Source of the DNA: Thermoplasmata archaeon
GTDB lineage: Archaea; Thermoplasmatota; Thermoplasmata; Thermoplasmatales; Thermoplasmataceae
Assembly: GCA_021799755.1 (NCBI GenBank)
Contig: JAJYZU010000056.1
Location: 1 to 6,901, forward strand
Reading direction: 5' to 3'
DNA length: 6,901 nt
Under the pieces are notes generated by a model. That model ran no database searches and had not been told where the DNA came from. It was given only the letters and a program-made list of their open reading frames with translations. Positions 1-6,153 of the stretch are shown piece after piece. How positions within the stretch are numbered: the stretch's first letter is position 1; each line of letters opens with the position of its first letter. A program made the translations under genes and the position numbers.

Positions 1-157
1 TAACGTTATAGGTTCTTGGAGGGACCTGAGGAACGTTTACTCCGGTAGACTGTGAACTATTCTGCTGTGGAACAAAAGCAACAAGCAACATAAGCAGTGC
101 CACAAAAAGAACGGACGCTACGGCTATCTTTTTCTTAGGCGAAGTTAGACCTAACAT
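1..157 (-). CDS. N-terminal part of a membrane-anchored or secreted protein (runs off the left edge)
   Basis: The first 52 codons of a minus-strand gene are present; the rest lies beyond base 1. It begins with ATG at 157-155. The only in-frame sequence upstream runs back to a TAG ten bases or so away, so no longer ATG form exists. The N-terminus has a short basic stretch (SPKKK, residues 6-10) and then an uninterrupted hydrophobic segment (about residues 11-29, IAVASVLFVALLMLLVAFV). A polar Ser/Asn/Gln/Pro-rich region follows, with one N-glycosylation sequon (NSS near residue 33). This is the layout of a signal peptide or N-terminal anchor feeding an extracytoplasmic domain. The visible part does not identify the mature domain, so no function is assigned. 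A TATA box centred about 26 bases upstream and the absence of an SD suggest a leaderless mRNA, which supports this start. Confidence 0.72.
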   Translation of the reverse strand, partial: MLGLTSPKKKIAVASVLFVALLMLLVAFVPQQNSSQSTGVNVPQVPPRTYNV

Positions 158-177
158 CGAATTAATGATAAGCAGCT

Positions 178-190
178 ATTATTTAAATCC
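178..190 (-). promoter_or_regulatory. TATA-box promoter for the leftmost gene (leaderless)
   Basis: On the minus strand the sequence reads GGATTTAAATAAT, with TTTAAATA centred near 183.5. That is about 26.5 bases upstream of the ATG at 157, the usual archaeal TATA-to-start-site distance, so transcription would begin at or next to the A of the start codon. No SD lies between box and start. The rest of the 158-305 gap shows no gene, repeat or clear terminator. Confidence 0.6.
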
Positions 191-305
191 TAACTCCTAA
201 TTCATGTAATAAATTCAATATACCTTTGGTGATTGCTAGTCAGTTATGCCTCAATGCAAAGCAAATAAACGATTATCAAATCACGCTGTCATAGGGACAA
301 CAATA

Positions 306-1577
306 TTAAAGCAAGAATAATTCAGCATTCAGAACAGCTTTCATATGAGCAGAAGATACCGGTATAAGTCCGACATAGCCTGCCACAAAGAGAAAATCTC
401 CATGGTACGCAAGGGCAACTAACACATCCTGACTCGTACCATTGACGAAAGTTGAACTGCTTATAATGAAATACCTTCCACCGGTCGAAAAGGTTCCATT
501 CGTAAGGTTCACGTTACCGGTACCAGAAGACAAACTACTGACGCTTTCTGAAAGGTTATCATAAATTTCAGCAACAATCTGTGAATTCTGGAAAGTGGCA
601 AGCGCAATGCCTGCCGTTTCAACACTTTTATTGTTATAAACAGCAAGTTGAAGGGATGTGAAGTTTTCCTCTGCGTAAAGAACAGTGCTCAAATTCTGGT
701 TAAAGTTAAAAGTTGAGCCTACCTGGGGATAGGTACCATTTTCCATAGAAAGGTAGAGCCTGTCCTGGGCCGATATAAAAGCTGTATTGACATAAACAGA
801 GATATTGGTGGAATTATCTGTCCTGATGCCAAGGGCTGCATCGAGCTGCGACTGGGATATAACATTGACAACGCTTGAAGATACAGGGCCATAGGTGTGT
901 AGTATGGAGTATTCATCTGAAAGCAGGTTTTCGACACTGGATATTGAAATAGAACTGTTTGTGACTGTCAGGATTGCTATTATCTCACCTCCGTACTTAG
1001 AGATCAGGAGATTCTTGTATATCATTGGTCCATTCAGGTAGAGATTCGTGTTATTTGTGATGTAAAAAAATGGATTCTTCTGCAAGGCACCGGAATGGGT
1101 TGTTGTATTTACAGCAGCATAAACACTAATAAATTCATAGATAAACGATGCCGAGGTGTTGGATAGAAAATGAGCATATCCCATAACCATAACCCCCTGA
1201 TTCTGAGAATAGAAGTCTGCGACCTGGAAAGATTCCATGTTCCCTATGGTGCTTTTCATCATGGCATTGTTTGTTGGAGAACCGGCTGTCAAAGGAATAA
1301 TACCTCCAGTTCCAGAAGACGACTGATACTCCTGGAAGAATTCAGCCATGTCAGAAGTTGCAAACGTCATATTGGCAACCTGATTCCAACCTCCTCCAAG
1401 GGATGAGTTGACCTGGCTAGGAGATGCAAGGGCAAGTGAACGATAATAAGCTGCATTGCCAGACGTGGAGTTTTTGTGCCCCAACAGCCCTGAAGAATAG
1501 GCATAATATCCAGCGGTGCCTGCCGCTACGAGTATAACCACAATCACCACTGTGATTATGTACGCCTTAGATGTCAC
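306..1577 (-). CDS. Sequon-rich membrane-anchored surface protein of unknown function
   Basis: A 423-residue protein. It starts at GTG (1577-1575): the in-frame codons upstream reach a TAA within 18 bases, and the nearby ATG codons at 1593 and 1587 are in another frame that stops at once. Residues 6-27 form one strongly hydrophobic helix preceded by a single Lys, so the protein is probably anchored with its bulk outside the cell. The remaining ~395 residues have no second convincing membrane helix. They are rich in Ser, Thr, Asn, Gly and Tyr, contain about 17 Asn-X-Ser/Thr sequons, and have only about 8-9% Asp/Glu/Lys/Arg by hand count. This is typical of glycosylated surface proteins of acidophilic archaea. 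No Cys, metal-binding or catalytic motif was recognised, and the family is unknown to me. It appears to be transcribed alone from its own TATA box. A solute-binding or cell-surface structural role is possible but unsupported. Confidence 0.85.
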   Translation of the reverse strand: MTSKAYIITVVIVVILVAAGTAGYYAYSSGLLGHKNSTSGNAAYYRSLALASPSQVNSSLGGGWNQVANMTFATSDMAEFFQEYQSSSGTGGIIPLTAGSPTNNAMMKSTIGNMESFQVADFYSQNQGVMVMGYAHFLSNTSASFIYEFISVYAAVNTTTHSGALQKNPFFYITNNTNLYLNGPMIYKNLLISKYGGEIIAILTVTNSSISISSVENLLSDEYSILHTYGPVSSSVVNVISQSQLDAALGIRTDNSTNISVYVNTAFISAQDRLYLSMENGTYPQVGSTFNFNQNLSTVLYAEENFTSLQLAVYNNKSVETAGIALATFQNSQIVAEIYDNLSESVSSLSSGTGNVNLTNGTFSTGGRYFIISSSTFVNGTSQDVLVALAYHGDFLFVAGYVGLIPVSSAHMKAVLNAELFLL

Positions 1578-1594
1578 ACTACACCATAACCATT

Positions 1595-1610
1595 AAATAT
1601 AATAATATAA
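1595..1610 (-). promoter_or_regulatory. TATA-rich promoter for the surface-protein gene
   Basis: The minus strand reads TTATATTATTATATTT between 1610 and 1595, preceded by a G/A-rich CGAGGG. Overlapping TATA-like boxes are centred about 22-30 bases upstream of the GTG at 1577. There is no SD before the GTG, so the transcript is probably leaderless or nearly so. The exact box cannot be fixed because the whole tract is A/T. Confidence 0.5.
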
Positions 1611-1664
1611 CCCTCGTAAGTAAGTTTTCATTAAGGCAGTGTATTATCTTTGCTTTTTTTGGGC

Positions 1665-2714
1665 TTAAAGACCACCAAATACCTTCTTCTTCATATTCAT
1701 GGGCATGATCCTGGCTATGGAAATGTATCTGCCGATTGATCTTGCCCCGTTCTTGTGCAGTTTTCTGTGCAATTCATGATGTCTCATTAACCACGGTCTA
1801 ATCTCGGTATCCCAGGTGTTCTGGTACAATTGAGGATTATCTGCCGCCACAGCCTCCCCGGCTGATTTACCGGTCCAGAATGCTCCCTGTAGTCCTCCGG
1901 CTGTGGTATTCAGCACAGAGTTTACCATATCGCCGGCATATAGATAATTCTCCTTGACCACGATTTCAGAAGGTCTGGCAAGAGGAATCTGGTGTGCCAT
2001 GGAATGCACAGGTTTTCCTTCTATCTCAGGAAATTTTTTTGTAAACTCATCAAGAACCTGCTTGGGCTGTTTTCCGTTGAGCGGATAAAAGCACACCCCC
2101 ACTTTTCGGGTATTTTCGGTGTTGGCAAAATCCCACACATAGCCCCCAGGAGCAAGATCAGTGAACCACAGGATCATCTGGTAATCATTTCTCGGGGGCA
2201 ATTCCCTTGTTTCCTCATACGCAACCAGGATATTGTTTCTGTCAAGTTTCGTGCCAAATGCAGACTGCGGCCCTGCAGCAAATATCACATACCTTCCTGA
2301 AAATATTCCCCTGTCTGTATTTACAGTATTGCCTTCAACCGACGTGACCCTGGTTTCAAGTCTTATGTTGAGCTTCCCTGCCATGCTCTCCGCGAGAAAC
2401 TTCTCATACCTGGTGAAATCATATACATATCCGACAGTCTTCTTAAAATCCATCGATATGGATTTTCCCCTGTCCGTCCTGAAACTCATCGCCCTGATCT
2501 TTGTTGTTATTATGCCGTCATCAACAGGCATCCCTATGCGTTCAACCCATTCCTTTGATACGGCACCAGTGGATCTGACAGGAATCCCTATCTCAGCTTT
2601 CTTGTCTATTATGATATAGCGCTTCCCAGCTTTCTGAAGGGCTATTCCGGCCGAAAGTCCGGCGGTGCCAGCACCTATCACCACTGCATCATAGTCAAAT
2701 TGATTTCCGTACAA
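1665..2714 (-). CDS. FAD-dependent oxidoreductase, divergent geranylgeranyl reductase-like
   Basis: With the preferred TTG start at 2714 the protein has 349 residues, starting just before the FAD-binding fold as usual in this family. Residues 14-19 (GAGTAG) are the dinucleotide-binding GxGxxG loop, and Asp37 at the end of the second strand fits the FAD ribose-binding acid. Geranylgeranyl reductase-like landmarks follow in order: an EIGxPVR segment (41-47), YVYDFTRYEKFLAE (96-109), APGGYVWDF (188-196), and the second FAD contact AGD (260-262) before a glycine-rich helix start (TAGGL, 271-275). Known members reduce isoprenoid double bonds of archaeal lipids. Here the Cys and Gly-Glu usual after PVR are replaced (PVRSTGA), and the usual DP after the GD motif is missing, so the substrate may differ. 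An ATG at 2843 would add 43 residues, but it has no SD or TATA box and overlaps the upstream gene by 71 bases. The TTG has a TATA box 27 bases upstream. Family confidence is high; lipid reduction is inferred only. Confidence 0.85.
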   Translation of the reverse strand: MYGNQFDYDAVVIGAGTAGLSAGIALQKAGKRYIIIDKKAEIGIPVRSTGAVSKEWVERIGMPVDDGIITTKIRAMSFRTDRGKSISMDFKKTVGYVYDFTRYEKFLAESMAGKLNIRLETRVTSVEGNTVNTDRGIFSGRYVIFAAGPQSAFGTKLDRNNILVAYEETRELPPRNDYQMILWFTDLAPGGYVWDFANTENTRKVGVCFYPLNGKQPKQVLDEFTKKFPEIEGKPVHSMAHQIPLARPSEIVVKENYLYAGDMVNSVLNTTAGGLQGAFWTGKSAGEAVAADNPQLYQNTWDTEIRPWLMRHHELHRKLHKNGARSIGRYISIARIMPMNMKKKVFGGL

Positions 2715-2735
2715 GTCAAATCTTGCAATACTTGC

Positions 2736-2750
2736 ATAATAATTAATCTT
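2736..2750 (-). promoter_or_regulatory. TATA-box promoter for the reductase-like gene
   Basis: The minus strand reads AAGATTAATTATTAT from 2750 to 2736. The A/T core is centred near 2741, 27 bases upstream of the TTG codon at 2714, with no SD between them. This placement is the main reason for choosing the TTG start over the ATG at 2843. The box lies just downstream of the hairpin that follows the preceding gene. Confidence 0.5.
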
Positions 2751-2752
2751 AC

Positions 2753-2773
2753 ACTTCCCGGTTTCCAGGAAGT
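2753..2773 (-). terminator. RNA hairpin directly at the end of the acylase operon, possible terminator or 3' end element
   Basis: The minus-strand transcript can form a nine-pair stem, ACUUCCUGG against CCGGGAAGU, closed by an AAA loop. Eight pairs are Watson-Crick and one is U.G (2767 with 2759). The wobble is a mismatch (A/C) on the plus-strand RNA, so the fold suits the minus transcript specifically. The stem begins with the last base of the stop codon of the small-protein gene and ends a few bases before the next gene's TATA box. No strong U-tract follows, only an A/T-rich stretch, so termination is less certain than the structure itself. It could instead protect the 3' end. Confidence 0.45.
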
Positions 2774-3186
2774 TAAGGTCTGGGTCTGTCCAGAAACCTT
2801 GCGATTGCGTATACAGATAACATGGTTGCAAGCTGCTTTCCATTGTCGAATATGAGATGCTCTAAAGGTTTGACTGAAGGATCAAATCTGTCCACATGCA
2901 CTTCATACCTGTCACTGAACTCTACAGCATGTACTCCTCTATAGCTGTCTGGAACAGCAGACCTCCAGTCTTTGATCTGCCCTTTTGGTGAGCCGATGGA
3001 GCGTCTGAAAAGTCCGCTCCTCTGTGGTGACCCGGCTTCATTCCTTTCAACAGTATTTTTTGAGATCGAAACAGGTAAGCCCATTACAGCAAATGCGGAT
3101 ACCTCATTCCAGAGATCAAAAATGTGGCGATCTTCCGACTTTTCCGTCTGGAATATTTGTTTCATAACTTTCTTTAAAATGCTCAT
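2773..3186 (-). CDS. Uncharacterised small soluble protein, third gene of the acylase operon
   Basis: A 137-residue protein with no signal peptide or membrane helix and many charged residues, so probably cytoplasmic. Two in-frame ATGs exist, at 3192 and 3186. A GGAGGG SD (3198-3193) directly abuts the first, leaving no spacing, and sits six bases before the second, so 3186 is preferred. The N-terminal half is basic and low in recognisable motifs. The C-terminal half (residues 69-114) looks like a compact conserved domain: G-x-x-KDWR, then Y-R-G-V-H (82-86), Y-E-V-H-V-D-R-x-D-P (94-103) and PLEHLIFD (107-114), with three His and several Asp. A final helix-like segment (116-132) ends in DRPRP. 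I recognise no family function. The stop of the membrane-protein gene overlaps its SD, so the two are translated from one mRNA. Confidence 0.8.
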   Translation of the reverse strand: MSILKKVMKQIFQTEKSEDRHIFDLWNEVSAFAVMGLPVSISKNTVERNEAGSPQRSGLFRRSIGSPKGQIKDWRSAVPDSYRGVHAVEFSDRYEVHVDRFDPSVKPLEHLIFDNGKQLATMLSVYAIARFLDRPRP

Positions 3187-3192
3187 CTTCAT

Positions 3193-3199
3193 CCCTCCT
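3193..3199 (-). promoter_or_regulatory. Shine-Dalgarno site deciding the small-protein start
   Basis: The minus strand reads AGGAGGG from 3199 to 3193, a strong match to the archaeal 16S tail. It overlaps the TAG stop (3200-3198) of the upstream membrane-protein gene. It is immediately adjacent to the ATG at 3192 and six bases from the ATG at 3186, so only the latter has normal spacing. Confidence 0.75.
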
Positions 3200-3554
3200 A
3201 AGATTTCCAGTTTCTGGAAGTGCTGCCGATCGCAGTGCCGAGGAAAGCGAGGAGGAAAGACAGGATGAACAGAATCAACAGAACAATAACCGGTCCAAGA
3301 GGGATGCCCATGACACCAGCCAGTAACGACGCTTCAGATATCCTGTATGATGGCTGATAAATCACAATAGACAGAAGAATGCCGATAGCGGCAAACAATC
3401 CTGCCAGTGAGGCTTTCAGTTCTCTTCCGGCAAAGATCACTCCTATCATTAGTGCAGGGATGAAGATAAGGTACCATACACCTGATAACGCAAATATCAT
3501 GGAAAGAATGAGTTCTGGCAGGTATGCGAAGAGGAAAAATCCGGATCTGTTCAA
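3198..3554 (-). CDS. Small integral membrane protein (about four helices), coupled to the acylase
   Basis: A 118-residue, very hydrophobic protein with likely transmembrane segments near residues 5-23, 26-43, 48-66 and 83-108. Short charged links sit between them (GREL at 43-46; QPSYRISE at 67-74), and the tail is polar and basic (SRNWKS). It starts with TTG at 3554-3552, which overlaps the acylase TGA stop (3553-3551) in the four bases TTGA. A perfect GGAGGTG SD lies seven bases before the TTG, inside the last acylase codons, so the start is well supported despite the rare codon. The arrangement implies coupled translation with the acylase. No transporter or enzyme motif is visible and the family is unknown to me. 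A partner, export or immunity-like role with the acylase is a guess from position alone. Confidence 0.85.
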   Translation of the reverse strand: MNRSGFFLFAYLPELILSMIFALSGVWYLIFIPALMIGVIFAGRELKASLAGLFAAIGILLSIVIYQPSYRISEASLLAGVMGIPLGPVIVLLILFILSFLLAFLGTAIGSTSRNWKS

Positions 3555-6094
3555 GGATTCGCACCTCCAGGATACATGTAAAGGAACTGTGCTGGTGCGG
3601 TCACAGGAATAAGCCTGTAGTAAATCCCATCATTCCACGGTTCAAAATTATTGTCATAATATGTGCTCAGTGGATTCTCGGATATACCTCCGGGATAAAT
3701 CCCCACACCTGTGTATGCGTGCGACATGTTGGCAACCATTCTCCATGAGGGGCCAAAGTCCGATAAAGTTCCATACGCTGCATTTATTGTGTTTCCATCA
3801 CCGGCAGCTGGGATTTCAGGCGTGTTGAACGAATTGATTCCGAAGAGGCTTGAAAGGTAGCGTTTATGAATGTTACCCCACTCCCAAGTGGAAGATATCT
3901 GGCCATATCTGGAATTCAGATTTGAAATGGTCTGGTTGAGAGCTGCCATCATGGCAGTACTTGAGGTTCCATGCGCCCCTGTAATGGGATTTGAGAACCA
4001 TTGTATTTCTGGATGGTTCAAGGTCCAGTTGACAAGGTCTTCTATGAGGGGGCCATGATAGTAATCATCAGATCCAAGGAAGAATGAAACATTTCCAAGC
4101 CCATCGGCCGTCGTGATGTTATAATACTTCATATAGGGGGTGAACACACCAGAGACATAATTCTGTATCCAGTAATAGTAGATGGTAGCGGCTGTGGAAT
4201 TGATGTCCATATTGCCATTCCATTTTGAGAGATCCTGGTATACTGTGGAGTTACCGTAATGGCTCTGAGTCATGGCATCGAGAAGCTCTGGCAGGAAAAT
4301 ATTCGTGGTATAATCATGAATGGTCAGTTGCACGGATTCCATTTTTGCCGTATTAAATGATCTGGTGGAATTGAGGAGCAAATGTATCTCGTCTGCCCTG
4401 TATCCAGATTCGTAGTCCCACCCGATGTAATATGGATAGTTGCTTGAAACGGTGATCTGATTTGCAGAGAAGACAAATCCTCTCGCTGGATTGTAAAGAT
4501 ACGGCTCCTGGCTGATAGGAATGAACCCAGCCCAGTTGTATTCCCCGGTCCCGGGCAGGATTCCCCGTGGATTTCCCCTTTCAACAATCGGATATTCACC
4601 ATAGGGGAAAATACCAATGTTCCCGGATATGTCTGCAACAGCCCAGTTCTGTATTGCCACCCTGAAATATTCGGATGCGTTTTGCTGGAACTGCAGTACG
4701 CTGTTTGTTCTATCGATGTGAAGGAAGAAAGTGAGTTCATACGAAGGCGAAAGCCCGGTCCAGTCCATAGCTATGGGCGAATTTCCGTTTTCCACGACAA
4801 CCCCATTATCTGCCCTCATCACCGACAGACGAACGCTGGAAGAACCTGCAACTTTTATGGTCTCGTTATAAACAGCGAAGTGCATCCATGATCCATTGGA
4901 ATAATAAAGGTAGGGATTTGTCGGACTGGTTTTCTCCGCATAAAAATAAGTTTCCTGAACCTGGCCGTTCGTTGCTCCCCATCCTACCCTTGCATTATGT
5001 CCAAGAATGACTCCCGGAAAACCCGGAAAGACGACCCCAACGACATTCTGACCCGGAGACACAAGCTGAAAACCCATCCATATGGAAGGGACGCTGGTGG
5101 TCAGATGAGGATCGTTCGCAACCAGGGCAGACTGGTTGCTGGTAAGCGGACCGTTAACTGCCCAGTCGTTGCTGCCGAAGTCCTGGTACGGGTACCTCAT
5201 GCTTGTTAGCAATTGCGATAGGGAAAGACCGTCGACATTTATAGAAGACGATTCAGTCAGAATGGAAGGAGAACTGGTGTTGTTCCATGATGGAGTGTAA
5301 AGGCTGAGGTTTGAAATATCTCCCTGCTCATTGTACACAGAGGGATTCACTGAATATGGCACTATTGGATTCTGTATGCCGGCCGGATATGCAGGGTAGA
5401 ACGCCTTTATCACATTTTCAGGCATCTTCTCAAGAGCGTAGTTGAAATATATGGGATCCAGGCCGCCGGCACTGTTCTCCCATAGAAACAGCTGCTGAAC
5501 TTCAAGTATGTCCTTTACAGTCCACGACTGTGGTGAAAAGCCTAGAAGTTTGAAAAGGATGGGGTACTGTGATGGGTTGAGATTGGATATATAGGCATTG
5601 ATACCATCAACAAAGTACTGCAGATCGAGATAGGTTGAGCCCGTTTTTGAAAGGTTATTGAGTTCTTCCTGTGCAATCTGATTATCCATCAGTTCCCTGT
5701 AGAAAATATCCATCGATAATGCAGATGGTCCAACAACGCTTGACAGGTTGCCCTGTGAAGTGAGTTCAAGTATCGTCATCTCTTCAAGCCTGTACTGGGC
5801 TTCGAGGTATCCCTGTTCATAGTACACTCCCCTGGTATTGCTTGACGCTATGCCAATGAAACCATCCGCCTGGCTGTTCACGGTTATAGATGATATCTCT
5901 CCGTTTATTGTCACAGTTGTTTCCGTAACACCAGGAGAATAAGGGGATGTCCCAGGCGCCATTGCACCGCTAGAAGGATTCAGCAATTTGTAAAGAGAGG
6001 GAATGCCGGCAAAAGAAACGCTGATCATCACAAGGACAATAACCAGAGAAACAATGGAAACAATGAACCTCTTCTTAGAACCCGTAAAGGACAT
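3551..6094 (-). CDS. Penicillin acylase family protein (Ntn hydrolase, peptidase family S45), membrane-anchored and extracytoplasmic
   Basis: An 847-residue precursor, full length for the family. A basic N-terminus (SKKR, 6-9) and hydrophobic segment 10-30 give a signal peptide or anchor. The alpha region includes QGYLEAQYRLEEM (94-106), the counterpart of the usual GY..AQDRL.M motif. By family analogy the precursor cleaves itself between Gly307 and Ser308. Ser308 (SNDWAV) becomes the N-terminal nucleophile of the beta chain. Further landmarks are NDPHL (327-331), GHNARVGWGATN (365-376), the oxyanion-hole Asn545 in GFVFSANQ, Arg566 in YRADEI, GDGNTIN (765-771), and a C-terminal SENPLSTYY...W motif. 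Family members hydrolyse amides such as penicillins, N-acyl amino acids or acyl-homoserine lactones; the substrate here is unknown. Asp residues that bind calcium in the E. coli enzyme are replaced (Gln380, Tyr383). Charged residues are only about 12% and there are about 17 sequons. The ATG at 6094 has a TATA box about 25 bases upstream and no SD. It is the first gene of a three-gene operon. Confidence 0.95.
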   Translation of the reverse strand: MSFTGSKKRFIVSIVSLVIVLVMISVSFAGIPSLYKLLNPSSGAMAPGTSPYSPGVTETTVTINGEISSITVNSQADGFIGIASSNTRGVYYEQGYLEAQYRLEEMTILELTSQGNLSSVVGPSALSMDIFYRELMDNQIAQEELNNLSKTGSTYLDLQYFVDGINAYISNLNPSQYPILFKLLGFSPQSWTVKDILEVQQLFLWENSAGGLDPIYFNYALEKMPENVIKAFYPAYPAGIQNPIVPYSVNPSVYNEQGDISNLSLYTPSWNNTSSPSILTESSSINVDGLSLSQLLTSMRYPYQDFGSNDWAVNGPLTSNQSALVANDPHLTTSVPSIWMGFQLVSPGQNVVGVVFPGFPGVILGHNARVGWGATNGQVQETYFYAEKTSPTNPYLYYSNGSWMHFAVYNETIKVAGSSSVRLSVMRADNGVVVENGNSPIAMDWTGLSPSYELTFFLHIDRTNSVLQFQQNASEYFRVAIQNWAVADISGNIGIFPYGEYPIVERGNPRGILPGTGEYNWAGFIPISQEPYLYNPARGFVFSANQITVSSNYPYYIGWDYESGYRADEIHLLLNSTRSFNTAKMESVQLTIHDYTTNIFLPELLDAMTQSHYGNSTVYQDLSKWNGNMDINSTAATIYYYWIQNYVSGVFTPYMKYYNITTADGLGNVSFFLGSDDYYHGPLIEDLVNWTLNHPEIQWFSNPITGAHGTSSTAMMAALNQTISNLNSRYGQISSTWEWGNIHKRYLSSLFGINSFNTPEIPAAGDGNTINAAYGTLSDFGPSWRMVANMSHAYTGVGIYPGGISENPLSTYYDNNFEPWNDGIYYRLIPVTAPAQFLYMYPGGANP
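3562..3568 (-). promoter_or_regulatory. Shine-Dalgarno site inside the acylase 3' end
   Basis: GGAGGTG on the minus strand (3568-3562) encodes part of the acylase C-terminus (the two Gly and first base of Ala in PGGA) and also lies seven bases before the TTG start of the membrane-protein gene. It fixes that non-ATG start and indicates translational coupling. Confidence 0.8.
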
Positions 6095-6111
6095 TGTATA
6101 GCAATACGCAT

Positions 6112-6125
6112 ACTTATTTAATTAT
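6112..6125 (-). promoter_or_regulatory. TATA-box promoter for the acylase operon
   Basis: The minus strand reads AATTAAATAAGT in this interval, with ATTAAATA (6122-6115) centred about 24-25 bases upstream of the acylase ATG at 6094. No SD precedes the ATG, so the operon mRNA is probably leaderless. No clear U-tract terminator follows the hydrolase gene stop at 6154, so read-through from it is also possible. Confidence 0.55.
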
Positions 6126-6153
6126 TTATTGAGGATGTGAACTCAGGATACAA

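Noticed and set aside
1170..1406. A 78-codon open frame on the plus strand
   Set aside because: Antisense to the surface-protein gene, with no start signals and no recognisable product.
1651..1663. Run of seven or more T on the plus strand after the reductase-like gene, considered as a terminator
   Set aside because: The genes here are transcribed from the minus strand, where the run is A, so it cannot act as a U-tract terminator for them.
2233..2619. A 128-codon open frame on the plus strand
   Set aside because: It is antisense to the FAD-binding part of the reductase-like gene, which has clear protein motifs; no promoter or SD supports it.
3334..3564. A 76-codon minus-strand frame overlapping the membrane-protein gene
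   Set aside because: The overlapping frame starting at 3554 has a perfect SD at correct spacing and four hydrophobic helices; this one has neither.
4324..4740. A 138-codon open frame on the minus strand inside the acylase gene
   Set aside because: It is a shifted frame of the acylase coding strand; the acylase frame carries all the family motifs here and this one has no SD, TATA box or recognisable domain.
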